From assembly GCA_963681505.1 (NCBI GenBank), contig OY811986.1, positions 351,001 to 415,000 of the forward strand: DNA of 64,000 nt, written 5' to 3'. This DNA is from Eunapius fragilis. Taxonomy: Eukaryota > Porifera > Demospongiae > Spongillida > Spongillidae. A model generated the notes under the pieces. The model made no database searches and was not told the DNA's origin. It worked only from the letters and a program-made list of their open reading frames with translations. Shown piece after piece: positions 24,001-35,637 of this stretch (position 1 is its first letter; every line of letters begins with the position of its first letter). A program made the position numbers and the translations under genes.

Positions 24001-26271
24001 TTGTACCCTACCAACAGGAGGGAGGGTACCAACCGGGAGGGAGGGTGCCAACGGGGGAGGGAGGGAGGGTACCTACAAGGGGGAGGAAAGGTACCTACAG
24101 GGGGGAGGGAGGGTACCTACAGGGGAGGGAGGGGGGGAGGATACCAGGGTATTAATAAAGTGAACACCAATGGTTTCAGGGGCCTTAATTAAGGATAAAG
24201 CAAATAACAGAATGTGGGGGCAGGTGTACAGTATGGTCACAGCATTCCACTGGAATAGCAGCTATCAGCTATTTGTACTTAAATGGAAATGGTGAAATAG
24301 CTCATATCTGATGGTGAAATATGAATGGTGAAATAGCTCATATCTGAATGGAGAAATATGAATGGTGAAATAGCTCATATCTGAATGGAGAAATAGGTTC
24401 TATTTGAGTGTTGTATAGGTCTTACAATGAACAGTATGTGAGACATGTAGGCAACAATGTCCATACTGGGATCACTGGTGACTGGTGATGGAGCTAAGTT
24501 ACCATACATAGACAAAACAGTACGCCCTTCCAATTGCTGTAGTGGAAAGGCATGACCAGGAATTATGCAATAGTGCTATGAATGTACAGGAAATTTAAAC
24601 AATGCAAATACAAGAGAAATGAACCTGATCTGGTACACCCCCTACACTGGTACTCCCCTACACTGGTACTCCCCTACACTGGTACACCCCTACACTGGTA
24701 CACCCCTACACTGGTACTCACCTACACTGGTACTCCCCTACACTGGTACACCCCTACACTGGTACTCCCCTACACTGGTACTCCCCCACACTGGTACTCC
24801 CCTACACTGGTACTCCCCTACACTGGTACTCCCCTACACTGGTACACCCCTACACTGGTACTCCTCTACACTGGTACTCCCCTACACTGGTACTCCCCTA
24901 CACTGGTACTCCCCTACACTGGTACTCCCCTACACTGGTACTCACCTACACTGGTACACCCCTACACTGGTACTCCCCTACACTGGTACTCCCCTACACT
25001 GGTACTCCCCTACACTGGTACTCCCCTACACTGGTACACCCCCTACACTGGTACTCCCCTACACTGGTACTCCCCTACACTGGTACACCCCCTACACTGG
25101 TACTCCCCTACACTGGTACTCCCCTACACTGGTACTCCCCTACACTGGTACACCCCTACACTGGTACTCCCCTACACTGGTACTCCCCCTACACTGGTAC
25201 TCCCCTACACTGGTACTCCCCTACACTGGTACTCCCCTACACTGGTACTCCCCTACACTGGTACTCCCCCTACACTGGTACTCCCCTACACTGGTACACC
25301 CCTACACTGGTACTCCCCTACACTGGTACTCCCCTACACTGGTACTCCCCTACACTGGTACTCCCCTACACTGGTACTCCCCTACACTGGTACACACCTA
25401 CACTGGTACTCCCCTACACTGGTACTCCCCTACACTGGTACTCCCCCTACACTGGTACTCCCCTACACTGGTACTCCCCTACACTGGTACTCCCCTACAC
25501 TGGTACACCCCTACACTGGTACTCCCCTACACTGGTACTCCCCTACACCGGTACTCCCCTACACCGGTACTCCCTACACCCCCCCCCCCCCCCCCCCCCC
25601 CCCCGAAGTTGGCCCTTCCCCCTGGAACAAGTGGAGGCCCCTCCCCCCTGGAGCTGGCCCCTCCCCCTCTACTACTATGACTAACTGCTTGTGATTTCTT
25701 GTTATCCATAGGAGTGAGGAATGAGGTTGGGCTGTTCAGCTCCTCATCCAGAATGCCCTCCTTGACATTATGCCCTACGTGCTCACTAAGGTGGTCTGAC
25801 TCTAACAGTAGCATTTCACAAGTGTGACAATATCTCCTGGCTCTGGGGTCGTTCTTCTTCACTACCTCCAGTCTCTTGGACAGCTCTAGGCGGTTAAGGC
25901 GTGGCCGTTTCGTTTCAAACTCCGCTTTCAGTCTGCACGTGCGTTGTTAGAAGTATCCTCACCTGCAAATTAAGTGATTCTATACAATGCCCACCTTGCC
26001 TTTTTTTCCTCAGTGATCTCCTCTGCCCAATAGAAAAAAGGACAGTACTTTTTGTCCCTATGCACTGCACAGGCGTAAAACTGGCGTGATGTCTGGTCGG
26101 AATAGAACCTTTCGAACATTATTGTTGGCCCTGTGTGTGCGATACAGTAAGAGTGATGGTTTCCTGAAATGCTGCGCTCTAACCGTGTGGGCAGTAGGGA
26201 ACGCTTAGCTCGTCATAGTCTAAGGTTACTGCGTCTACCCCATATCGCGGAGGTATTAGTTTAGAAGTCAT
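20183..26271 (-). CDS. ZCCHC4, 28S rRNA N6-adenosine methyltransferase, 12 exons, 466 aa
   Basis: Exons: 26271-26184, 26130-25995, 25932-25686, 23921-23830, 23560-23494, 22607-22481, 22412-22329, 21472-21387, 21222-21092, 20946-20871, 20808-20757, 20397-20183. A GRF-type zinc finger (CPHGPTIMF ... [17 protein letters not shown]) is followed by a C2H2-like CHTCEMLL...HVGH. The Rossmann methyltransferase has RVLCVGAPR and the catalytic DPPFGG tetrad. A Cys/His-rich DHHC-like region follows, and then a CCHC knuckle ([16 protein letters not shown]) and a Lys-rich nucleolar-type tail. The human enzyme installs m6A on 28S rRNA; the role here is by homology. The 6 kb span is mostly intronic minisatellites. 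The stop is 134 bp from the Tudor gene stop, and the start is 85 bp from the rhotekin start. Confidence 0.93.
20988..21080. repeat. CA microsatellite in ZCCHC4 intron
   Basis: A pure CA tract on the plus strand. On the ZCCHC4 coding strand it reads GT and begins shortly after the exon 9 donor. Confidence 0.95.
21255..21400. repeat. 22-bp tandem repeat overlapping an exon edge
   Basis: About six copies of aatcacatgcacatcacctgat. The last copies run up to the ZCCHC4 exon 8 boundary at 21387 and include its donor (catcac on plus, gtgatg on minus). The array therefore seems to have grown from the exon-intron junction. Confidence 0.85.
21485..22245. repeat. 23-bp G-rich minisatellite in ZCCHC4 intron
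   Basis: About 32 copies of gagaggggagggaagagggttaa with few changes. It is strongly purine-biased and contains the telomere-like hexamer GGGTTA in every unit. Confidence 0.97.
22985..23445. repeat. 20-bp minisatellite in ZCCHC4 intron
   Basis: About 22 copies of accatcaccagttaacatc(a), between exons 5 and 6. Confidence 0.96.
24010..24135. repeat. Short GGGAGGGTACC repeat
   Basis: Several copies of ggagggagggtacctacagg in the ZCCHC4 intron between exons 3 and 4. Confidence 0.8.
24630..25575. repeat. 16-bp minisatellite in ZCCHC4 intron
   Basis: About 58 copies of tacactggtactcccc with occasional a/c and length variants, followed by a poly-C run at about 25578-25604. It creates long artefactual open frames on the plus strand. 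Confidence 0.97.
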
Positions 26272-26356
26272 TATTATTAATGAGTTGTCGTAAATTAATA
26301 AACTCAAATCTCATGTATCACGTGACCGCACAATTTGAAAATCGGCGGTATAACGA
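26272..26356. promoter_or_regulatory. Putative bidirectional promoter, ZCCHC4 / rhotekin
   Basis: Only 85 bp separate the two start codons. atcacgtgaccgc at 26317-26329 is an extended E-box that recurs in the CSN1 upstream region. Confidence 0.65.
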
Positions 26357-28579
26357 ATGGACAACACACCAGAGGTCCCAGCTAGAAAGAAGCGGCTACC
26401 ACTGAGAGCACCTCAGGATGAAGGGAAAGAAAATGCTGAGACTGGCACTGCACCAAAGAAGCCCCGTCGAAACGAGAGCAAGGTGCACTTTGTAAACAGC
26501 TCTTATAATTATTAAATTATGTAGTTGTGTCAATGGCCTTGTTACTGCTTCGGCCGTAACGAGTATTTGTGTTTATGTAGGATAGTGCTATTGTTGCACT
26601 TGAAGGGAGAATTGAACGAGAACAAAAAATACGAGACGGAGCGACTAAGCTTCTACAGGCCAGCAAGACGTCCGTTCAGATGCTGGAAGCCTCGAAGGGG
26701 CTTTTTGTGTCCAACGCGAAATTGATTGCATTGATGAAGGATTTGCAAGAGCGAAAGGCTGCCATGAAAGATGCAGGCACCCTTAAGAATGCAAGGTATG
26801 ACATTGTGTGCTTGTGTGTGTGTGGGGGGGGGGGGGGGGGGGGGCGGGGGGGTGGTGGCGGGTGTTGAAGGAACTCATGCAAATGTCTCTTTTATAGCTC
26901 TGAATTGGAGCCATGCAAAGCCATGTTAGCACTCTCAGGTTAGCTGGGCAACCTATATGTGCTAACGAGTACTTGCTTTGTCTCACCTAGATGTGCGCAT
27001 TCCTTTAGAGTGGAAGGAATTTGAGCATATGAAGGGAAAGACAGGTGCATTGCCATTAGTAGAAGTCTTTAATTTAAACAACTGTTGTATTGTTTCCCAG
27101 ATGTGCACATGAAGTACGGTGTATTCTGCCTCTTCAAGGTTGGTAACCAGGTGATGGACACGCCCACAATGGTGGAAGTGGATCGCAGCATGATGGATAT
27201 CTCATTAAGAGATACAGTGATATTGTAGGTGGACAAAGACTTCAGCAGAAGGATTTAAATTACACTTTTTTTATTAGTCCAGAAAAGGTTGATACCAATT
27301 TCGTCTTGGACATTGAAGTGTATGCATCACTGCCTCCTGACGATACTGCATCCAAAGTTTCCACACCCATTAAGATGATCAAGAAGCTTCGAGCAAAGGT
27401 ATTACATTTGAACTGACTATGGTTATGCAAGCTATAACTGCTGGTAATAATCAATCATGTGTGTCTATACCAAGTTATAGGATAGTTATACCAGCAGTTA
27501 CAGCTTGCATATGACCATAGTCTGCTCACAGTGTGTCTGTCCACAAGAGAATGTTTAACCTGGGCCCTACCTAGGATAAGTTGGAAGACTCACCACTGCC
27601 AAATCACCTACCTCCACCTGCTTCACCTCTCCATGGCAACAGCACACCTCCGTACAGATTTGCTCTAGCTGGTCATGCCCAGCTTATGTTGAAAGATGTG
27701 TCAGGGTCTTGCAGGTGAGAGGATTGCATATTGCAGCTGTAGCCGTGGCAATGTATTGTGCACCACACAGAACGTACACACTAAAGCGTGGAGCAGTAGG
27801 GGCCAGTGGCACGGCCACTACAAGTCACGAGGGTCCCCTTCTCCCTCTCTGGGGGCAAATCTGCTGCAAGCTGATGGTCCAGCCAGACTGTGCCAGCGAT
27901 TCGCGTATTACTGGCTTCATCAACGTACATGTTAGTCTCTTCGTGTTTAGTTACTCACTAGATGACTTGCTAAACCGTACCTGCAGCGTATGGTGTCAGG
28001 TTTGCCTGACTGGGTGCGGTTGTGGTGTGTTGTCAGACAGAACCACTTGCGCTGTTGGAACTACCCAGAAGACGTTGGCAGAAAGATGCCCACCCATACC
28101 ATTGAGCTGTCCGAAGTAAGTCATGCATGTAGGCCCTTTACATATGGCTGGGGGCAGTGTGGGTCGTGATACAGCTATCACGTGCTACCATCCCCCTCAC
28201 TGCCACCCCCCCTCCCACTGTCTAGATCATGTCTGTTGAAAATGCACCACGAATCACGACACGACGTCCGAATGCCCTCCTTCTTAAAGAGAGTGGCACA
28301 GAATATGTTCTTGCATTTGAGTCACGTGAAGAAAGGGACAAGTGGAGCTCTGTCATCAAGCAGGCTATCACAGACCTCAAGGCTTGGAAATCTTCATGTG
28401 ACTATGTTATAGCTGTTCCAAACAGCAAGTTCTATACTTCCTCCCCATCTGTTGAGGACTTCAGCAATCCACCATTGTCCCCTCCAAAAAATACTACGGC
28501 AGCAAAGCCACGACCAGTATCCATCAGCTTCCCGCTAGACGGAACAGTATTTAACAAGGGAAATGAAACCACGCTATGA
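26357..28579 (+). CDS. Rhotekin-like Rho effector (HR1-anillin homology-PH), 487 aa
   Basis: Exons: 26357-26482, 26581-26795, 26898-26938, 26991-27044, 27101-27224, 27278-27398, 27575-27714, 27771-27930, 27987-28115, 28226-28579. Residues about 43-115 form an HR1 coiled coil (ALEGRIEREQKIRDGATKLL). An anillin-homology region follows (DVRIPLEWKEFEHMKG, VDRSMMDISLRDTVIF, LPLWGQICCKL), then a PH domain (RLWCVVRQNHLRCWNYPED ... EERDKWSSVIKQA) and a short Ser/Pro tail. This order is that of rhotekin, which binds Rho-GTP and acts on septins and cortical actin. The basic N-terminus includes GKENAE, a KEN-box-like motif. The exon 7/8 junction was chosen as a 56-bp GT-AG intron because only that keeps the frame. 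Confidence 0.92.
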
Positions 28580-28706
28580 ATTTAAATTGTTTGTTCTTCG
28601 CTTTGTGTGTCGTGCGCGCATCATTTAGTGTGTGACTGGTATAAATCATTTATGGACGATGACCGTATATTTCCGTTCATTATATTTTTGCATATTATTA
28701 AAAAAG

Positions 28707-29468
28707 ATGACGGATGAGGGTGTAAATAGCGCTCCCGAGGAAGAGTTCGAAGATGGTGGTTCTACTGCTTCGAAGGACGCTGTAGGTTCTGTTTCAGATG
28801 GTCAAAGCTCTAAGGTCAAAAAGGAGGATAGGCTTAGAAAGCTTAAAGAGCTAACCCTGCGCAGAAACGAAGCTCGCAAGTTGAACCATCAAGAAGTTGT
28901 TGAAGAGGACAAACGGAACAAACTACCGGCTAATTGGGAAGCTCGAAAGCGAAAGGTAGACTGGGAAGTAGCTGAGGAAGAGTCTAGACAGAAAGCTGAG
29001 GAAGAAGGAGAGGACTATGATAAAGTGAAGTTGCTAGAAACATCGGCAGTTGATTTGGAGAGAGCTGACCGCAAGAAGAAGAAGAAGAATCCGGACGAAG
29101 GCTTTAGAGACTTTCAACAATCTCAGCTCCGTCAATACACCAGGCTTGTTAAGCAGTTGGAACCAGATATGGAAGTGTATGAGAAACAGAAGGCTGAATA
29201 TGGAGCGGACTTCTACCCAGGCGTCAATAGTTTGAGCTATGGTGGCAGTGGGAAAGTATCAAAAGACGGGGTGGAAAGAATGGTGGCTGACTTAGAGAAG
29301 CAGATAGAAAAGAGATCAAAGTACAGTCGTCGGCGTCAGTTTAACTATGAGGACAATGTTGACTACATCAACGAACGAAACATGAAGTTCAATAAGAAGG
29401 CAGCAAGGTTTTATGATAAATATACCTCTGAGACAAAGCAGAACTTGGAGAGAGGCACAGCCATATAA
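28707..29468 (+). CDS. SYF2 pre-mRNA splicing factor, intronless, 253 aa
   Basis: One uninterrupted frame. I start at [12 protein letters not shown] (28707) rather than an in-frame ATG 75 bp upstream because acidic residues after the start are typical of SYF2 and the extra residues are hydrophobic and atypical. The body is rich in Lys/Glu helices and ends [13 protein letters not shown]...QNLERGTAI, the SYF2 signature. SYF2 is a component of the activated spliceosome. It lies 127 bp after the rhotekin stop on the same strand. The absence of introns is unusual among its neighbours. Confidence 0.95.
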   Translation: MTDEGVNSAPEEEFEDGGSTASKDAVGSVSDGQSSKVKKEDRLRKLKELTLRRNEARKLNHQEVVEEDKRNKLPANWEARKRKVDWEVAEEESRQKAEEEGEDYDKVKLLETSAVDLERADRKKKKKNPDEGFRDFQQSQLRQYTRLVKQLEPDMEVYEKQKAEYGADFYPGVNSLSYGGSGKVSKDGVERMVADLEKQIEKRSKYSRRRQFNYEDNVDYINERNMKFNKKAARFYDKYTSETKQNLERGTAI

Positions 29469-29616
29469 CTGATTCCCCGTCTGGTCAACTCAAAGCCTTC
29501 GCACACAACAAACATTGCAGGGAGCATTTATTCGTTATGTTGATGTTGATTAGGTCGGTAATGTGGTCCAGTTTTACACGTAAAAGAAAGAAAAATTAAA
29601 CACAAAATCAAAAAGG

Positions 29617-32600
29617 CTATCTTTTGGCTCTTGAGGGTTTTTTTGCAGTTAAGAAACGTTGGCTAGTGTCATGGAAATGTCTAAATGCTTCTTGTGCATT
29701 CTTGAACCCCAGAGTGTTGTTAGCATATTGGACTACTTTCTCTGTGAATTTCTTTGATGAGATGCGCCTCAGTCTACCCTTGCTCTGGATCTTCCGTATC
29801 AGGTAGTTGATCCACAAGACATTGGTGTAAGGTGCAAAAGTCTCCCAGTGACCCCTAATACAAGACAATGTATCAGTTGAGCACACAAACAATATCACAC
29901 TTCACATGCAGGCACCATATCATACGGGCACACCATTTGAGGCACCATACCAAACACGCACATATCAAGCAAAGACTTACAGGGTGACATTCCACATGTC
30001 CCTATATACATCAAACTGTATATCGTCCTTCCCATGCATCAGCCATGGCAATCGGTTCAAGTCGTTGTATGACACACAATCACCTGAGCAAGGTAGAGCA
30101 AGGTGAGACCAGAGCATCCACACATGCACACACCTACCTTGAGATAGTCTTGACAAAGTATAGTCAATAAGGGTTGCCTTGACTCCATAGGTGTCGATGA
30201 CATAATCTTTGCCTTCCAGAGTGATGGTAAAGGTACTCTGTTTGGTCTTCTTAATGAGTACGTTACCACGGTGAAGGTCCCTATGTTCAAAGTTCAGCGC
30301 CTGTTGCAAAAAATTCAACAGTCAACCATTGTTGTCCTTCAACCAACGGTCTCTTCTTACAAGTTCTCCCACAGCCAATGTACCCGCCACCTGCAGAATG
30401 ATGCTGTGAAACTCTTCATAAGAGTGGTACTGGGGAGGAGGTGAGAGAGGGGCAGGTGATGGTGTGGCTACGCACACACTTAATCTCTAACGTACAATAT
30501 AGTCGCTGATGGGCACCCCAGCATTTTCAGCAGCAAATAACAGATAGAGCTGATCATCTTTGAATATATCTGAGGGAGGAGGTATGAGAGGGGCCCTGGG
30601 AGGAGGGTCAGACCTGGTCGATCGTTGTCTGAGTTATGGGAGAAGTCGTAAGTGTCCCAGGCATCCATGAGGTACTCAGGATAAGGTCCGACACACACAG
30701 CCATCCTTCAGCAAAAACGAACACAAGACCCTTGGAGGTTATGCATGCATATGGCTGCCCAGCATACCTGTATATGGACACAAAGCCTGAAGAGAAGTGA
30801 GGTCCTTTATGGTCCTTGTTGGCAGTATCACCCAATGCACTAAGCTCCCTAATGCGTAAGGCAATTAATTGCTCAAAGGTGTGTCTTGGTCACTATCCCA
30901 ATATCATTATTGCCACATTCCCATACCTGATATACCAACACACCCATACCTCATATCTACATGTCCCCATACCTTGATATCACCATTTCGGGTAACACAT
31001 CTTCATATCTAGATTGGGGATCTCCATTGTACTTCACATCTCCTTCTATGGGTACTATCTGTGCAAGAATTTATATCATTGGACGCATTATATACATATA
31101 GTGTGTACAACATGTTAACCAATACCCTCACCTTAATGGTCACCTCATCTTAATACCCTCACCTTATTGGTCACCTTGCCTTAATGGTCACCCCACCTTA
31201 ATGGTCCACCTCACCTTAATGGTCCATCTCACCTAATGGTCACCCCACCTTAATGGTCACCTCACCTAATGGTCCACCCCACCATAATGGTCACCATGTA
31301 ATCACGTCTCCTTAACGGTCACCCCACCTTAATGGTCACCCCACCTTAATGGTCACCTCACCTATTGGTCCACCGCACCATAATGGTCACCATGTAATCA
31401 CGTCTCCTTAATGGTCACCCCACCTTAACGGTCACCTCACCTTAATGGTTACCTCACCTTAATGGTCACCCCACCTTAACGGTCACCTCACCTTAATGGT
31501 TACCTCACCTTAATGGTCACCCCACCTTAATGGTCACCTCACCTTAATGGCTAGTTTTGTGTCCTGTTCAGACAGACAACTGAAGACATCAGAGAATGCT
31601 CCTTCCCCAACTTTTTCTAATGATTTGATCATCCTGTAATAGCAGACAAAACAAAACATGAACACACACACACACCAGTATAGAGAATGTTCACTAACCG
31701 AGGAGTGAAGAACTGGTCAAAGCTGATTGGTTCAGTTTGTTCACACAATGCCAGAACTTTATCCTTCTCTGACAGTGGAACTGCATGTACTGGTGATATG
31801 TATCTCTGTGATGTGTGTGTGACAGAGAAGAGAGTGGGTGGAGGGAGGGAAGGAGTGGAGGAAAAGGAAGAGAAAGTCCTGAAAACAAGTTAAGCTTTCG
31901 ATGCCAAGCCTGTGTGCCCACCTTGCATACCATTACCCCAGCTATTGTGCACGCCAATCATGTGTCAATTGACACACCTAGATCAGTTGCCAAAACGAGC
32001 TAATAGAGGCCTAACTATGGATTTTTTAAAAAGTAGACTCCTCACCAGAAGTGAAGAAGGCACCTCAGGACAACCTTGAATGATTGGTAACTCCGGAGTT
32101 CTGTTAAAGGCAGGGGGAAAAGGAAAAAGTTTAGATGTGTGCCAACATTATATACACCTTGCGCTAAGTGCATTCATTACACAATTTGCTCATCATGTTA
32201 AGCAGGAGGCCGCTCGGGCGGGCGGGCGCGCTTAACCAGATCGGCCTGCAGCTCGCGCATGTATGTTATATACCTTCTGTGCGGTGCTGGCGCGCGGTGA
32301 CTAGCTCTGCTCCATACGGCGTTGCCTCTGTTCGGCCGCTCGACAAAATCTTGACGAGAGCTTGCGTTTAAGTAAACTAAACATAGGAGAAACGTTGAGC
32401 CTCCCAAAGCGAAAAGGCTCTTTACCAGAACTGCTCGTGCCTTTCTCATGTCAAAGTCTAACGCGTATCATACAAGCTCATCGTTTTGTACCATTGCGTG
32501 GGTGTTTTAGTTTTCCCGCGTGTGTGCACAATATGTGCCATGGACACAAAGACTTAATTTATTTATTACTATATTCATTTTCCTAGACCAGTTTAGGCTG

Positions 32601-32688
32601 CCTTTCAATGCCGCAATGTAAGCTCCCGACGCTACATGTCCACCATAACCAATTTAATAACCTACACGTCGCTACATTTATTTTTAGG

Positions 32689-32747
<59 letters not shown>

Positions 32748-33454
32748 TACATTCTAACAAATCTCCTAACGTATTTACTCCATTATCAATATGCTCGCAT
32801 GCATTCTGAGCTCTACCTTGGTGGTGTTCGCAGCATCTCTTGGAAACGCTTCAAGACATGGGGAGAACACGGAGAAACGGTTGGCTCATCAGTGGTCTGG
32901 GCACGAGGTGATTCCTCGTGTATGGAGCATGGAGTGGTGGTAGGAGAGACCTCAGGCTGTGCTGCAGCGACACATGAATGGATCTTTAGTGGGGTAGTTT
33001 GTGGTCTGACATTGGGAAAGATGACATGAACACCCTGCGACCGTGTCGTAATTTAATTTCACATCAAAGCGCGTATGGGCTGGGCACGTGCGTAGCTAAA
33101 ATTGAATTACTAAACATTTAAACCCAAATAGTCTCGTGGCACCGCCTTTTCCCCCTATCATGTTTAGGCGTACTTATGACATAGCACTCTAGTTTGAAAG
33201 TCGCACGTGTCTCGTCAACTTACACTTGCCGTTTGCGTCTATTGGCTTCTAAAAGGGCAGAAAATGGACTGAGCTCAGGCGTGCTGGGGGAACAGAATGA
33301 ACAAAGCAAATTTGTCAGGTCCGTGGTGGAAAGATATTCGCCAGACACCAGAGTACCAAAGAACGCTCCTGATTCGAGCCTTTCTCGCGTGTGCGCATTT
33401 CACCTTCTGCTCTTCAGTGACTTTTTTTTTACGAATTCGCGGCCCGGCCAACAT
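29617..33454 (-). CDS. Haspin histone H3 Thr3 kinase, about 510 aa
   Basis: Kinase exons (all phase-consistent): 31633-31543, 31058-30973, 30848-30768, 30705-30614, 30569-30496, 30429-30361, 30300-30138, 30083-29981, 29854-29617. Upstream exons 31805-31699, 32100-32046, 33034-32817, 33283-33226 and 33454-33357 connect in phase but are less certain; an extra exon around 32370-32270 is possible. Motifs: glycine loop VGEGAFSDVFS, Lys in LAIK, catalytic HRDLHRGN, and LIDYTLSRL, where haspin's DYT replaces DFG. Haspin marks H3T3 at mitotic centromeres to recruit the chromosomal passenger complex. The N-terminus is short compared with the human protein. The stop faces the SYF2 stop 148 bp away. Confidence 0.88.
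31130..31555. repeat. 17-18 bp tandem repeat in haspin intron
   Basis: Some twenty diverged copies of accttaatggtcacctc. The array touches the exon boundary at 31543, where one copy supplies the donor. Confidence 0.9.
32690..32740. repeat. TG microsatellite
   Basis: TG repeat in the upstream haspin intron. Confidence 0.95.
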
Positions 33455-33573
33455 ACTTGTTTAAAAATGTCCACGCATGCGCAAAAGTACGTTTCTCGGG
33501 GGCTTGGAAACCATCCTGAACGGCAGCTTAATAATGTGGGGTAATAGAGTGTCTCCAACTTCTCTGTGCGGCA
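33455..33573. promoter_or_regulatory. Putative bidirectional promoter, haspin / coiled-coil gene
   Basis: 119 bp between divergent start codons. acgcatgcgc at 33473-33482 matches an NRF-1-type half palindrome like that in the NAGK/Tudor promoter. Confidence 0.55.
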
Positions 33574-35504
33574 ATGACTCTTCTCTGTGAGCATGAACCG
33601 ACTAGAGAACCTGTTCCTGTGTATTATGTGTTTTCAAATAGCGCCATGAGGGACGGTTCACAATGTTCTTCGCTTCAGAATATCGAACCAGCCAACTCCA
33701 TGGACCTTTTCTCCCAGTCCGGAAGCTCACAAAGCCAGCAAGGTTTCAAAAAATAACCCATTGGTTGGCTTTATTGATTTTATTTATTTAATCAGTGAAG
33801 GACATTCGAGAGGGCAAAGAACAGGCTGATTTTCATTACAAGGCTTCAGAGAAGCAGGTATTTTATCGACATTCGCAGCTGCATTTATGAGTTGGGGCCG
33901 CTCATTGTAATTTAAGGTATCCTCAGGCCATAAGTACTATATGAAGTTTTTGTCCCAAGTTGCAAGACAGGACACTCCCAATGTTAACACATGTACAGCT
34001 GAACAGAGGGTAGGGGGAGTGGTCCATAGCAAGCAGTCCCTTGACTCATGGAATACATCGCAGCTGGAGAAGACAGAAAGGTACATGTTTGTTGTTATAT
34101 CTCTGACAGTTGTATTTTATACGCCCGCTAAAAATAGTAAGCAATTATGTGACGTCTTGGGTAGGCTGAGAGAAGACATAGGAGGACAGGTACCCATAAC
34201 CCCTCATTCCTTACAAAATGTTCAATTGATTTGCTTATATTGTTCAGTTCACTGAGCTGGCCAACATTCTTAGAGCAGAAATTAGCCAAGGGTTTTCCTC
34301 CCGTGAGAAGACTTCAATAGGACCCTCCCTAGATCCCCAGTATGCCTGCATTCTCACTCAACTGCTCCAAGGACAGGCCGAGATTAAGCAGAACATGCAG
34401 ATGATGAATGAGGTACTGTGTGTGTGTGTGTTTGTTTGTGTGTGTGCATGTGCGCTATTCCTTTTATGGCTGCTTCCCAATCCTTCGTCTACTTTTCAGC
34501 GACTAGAGCACCTGTCATCACAGGTTTGCAAGCTTGAAGGGGTAGTGTCTGAGCAGATATCTCAGCACACAGCTGCGTCCAATGCTCTGGTTGCTAGGTT
34601 ACCCTCAGCCGACAGATGGGCAGCTCTGAATGCCACCTTGGACCACACTTGCACCAAGTTGGACATGGTCATCTCAGCCGAGCATCACAGAGGGACACTC
34701 ATCTCCACCGGTCATCTCAGAAGCACACTTATTTCTGTGGAGCAGCATAATGGTATCTGTGTGCGCACTGCAGATACCCTGCCTCAGGACCAAGCTGTGC
34801 CCCATCCCTCTGCCATGGGGAGTGCGGTAGCAGAAAATGAAGAGTCCGTCTACACTGACCAATGGAAGCATGACTTCCCCTCACATGGCAAGAATCCCCT
34901 TCACGTAGCATCACTCTCTGTGCATGGTCTGGGCACTCCCCATGAACACACCTACCCGTCACAGTTGCGGAAAAGGGACGAGGATCAACCCAAAGTCCCA
35001 ACAGAGTGCGAACCTGAGTGTTGCGAGTCACTGCACAAGAAGCAGTGCACCCAACCTCTGTCTCGGAACAAAGCCACTCGAAGAGGGGGTGGGGCAATCT
35101 CTGTGCTCTCTACCCCAGTCACCCGGCGAAGGTCCAAACGTGTTTACAAGAGGCCCGACGAGGGCAGCCCATGTGCCCTCACTGACAGCCCCTTCAGTGC
35201 CCTCAACTCTCACAAGCCTGTGCATAGCGGTGATGCTGTGCACATGTCCGTAAGTGGACATCAGGGCCTTCTGCGTCATCAGTAAAGCTAAGGTATTGCT
35301 GTGTTTTTCTTTCTATGCAGGGTCAATTCCAGCGCAGCATTGAAGCCCTTCGCAGGAGGATGTCAGTAATGTCAGGTATGCCCACTTGTTGCACAAAACA
35401 TGGCATTAATCGCATTCTTGCTAGATCTGTCAGGCTGCGGTGAATCAATGAAGGAAATTGTTCAAGCACTGAAGCAGCAAAACCAAAGGAACTGCAGTCC
35501 TTGA
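33574..35504 (+). CDS. Coiled-coil protein, possibly IHO1/Mer2-like, 498 aa
   Basis: Exons: 33574-33742, 33796-33857, 33917-34080, 34138-34189, 34248-34412, 34500-35249, 35321-35375, 35425-35504; phases agree and the product is 498 residues. The first 60 residues are Ser/Gln-rich (FSQSGSSQSQQ). Residues about 150-260 form heptad-like helices (EIKQNMQMMNERLEHLSSQV). The rest is disordered, with a basic patch TRRRSKRVYKRPDEG, ending in a small helix. The overall plan (short N-terminal motif, central coiled coil, disordered basic tail) resembles the meiotic double-strand-break factor IHO1/CCDC36, but sequence similarity is weak and I treat this as a suggestion only. It diverges from haspin and converges on CSN1. 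Confidence 0.7.
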
Positions 35505-35637
35505 GATGGAGACGTGTGTATGTGCTGACATGCAAAGACACTTCTGTAGCAGCATACTAGCACTCATAGTGTAACACAGCAGATAAAAGGCCAGCCAAAT
35601 TGGGAACACACATGTTCAAACATCAAAGAATCCACAA

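Noticed and set aside
24010-25575. Possible CRISPR-like or satellite gene arrays
   Set aside because: Direct repeats have no unique spacers of constant length and the genome is eukaryotic; they are minisatellites.
24582-25694. 370-codon Tyr/Thr/Gly/Pro-rich frame
   Set aside because: Reading of the 16-bp minisatellite in a ZCCHC4 intron, on the strand opposite to the gene; no start context or domain.
32198-32449. 83-codon minus-strand frame, GC-rich
   Set aside because: Part of it (about 32370-32270) could be an additional haspin exon in matching phase, but the sequence is low in recognisable features and the model works without it.
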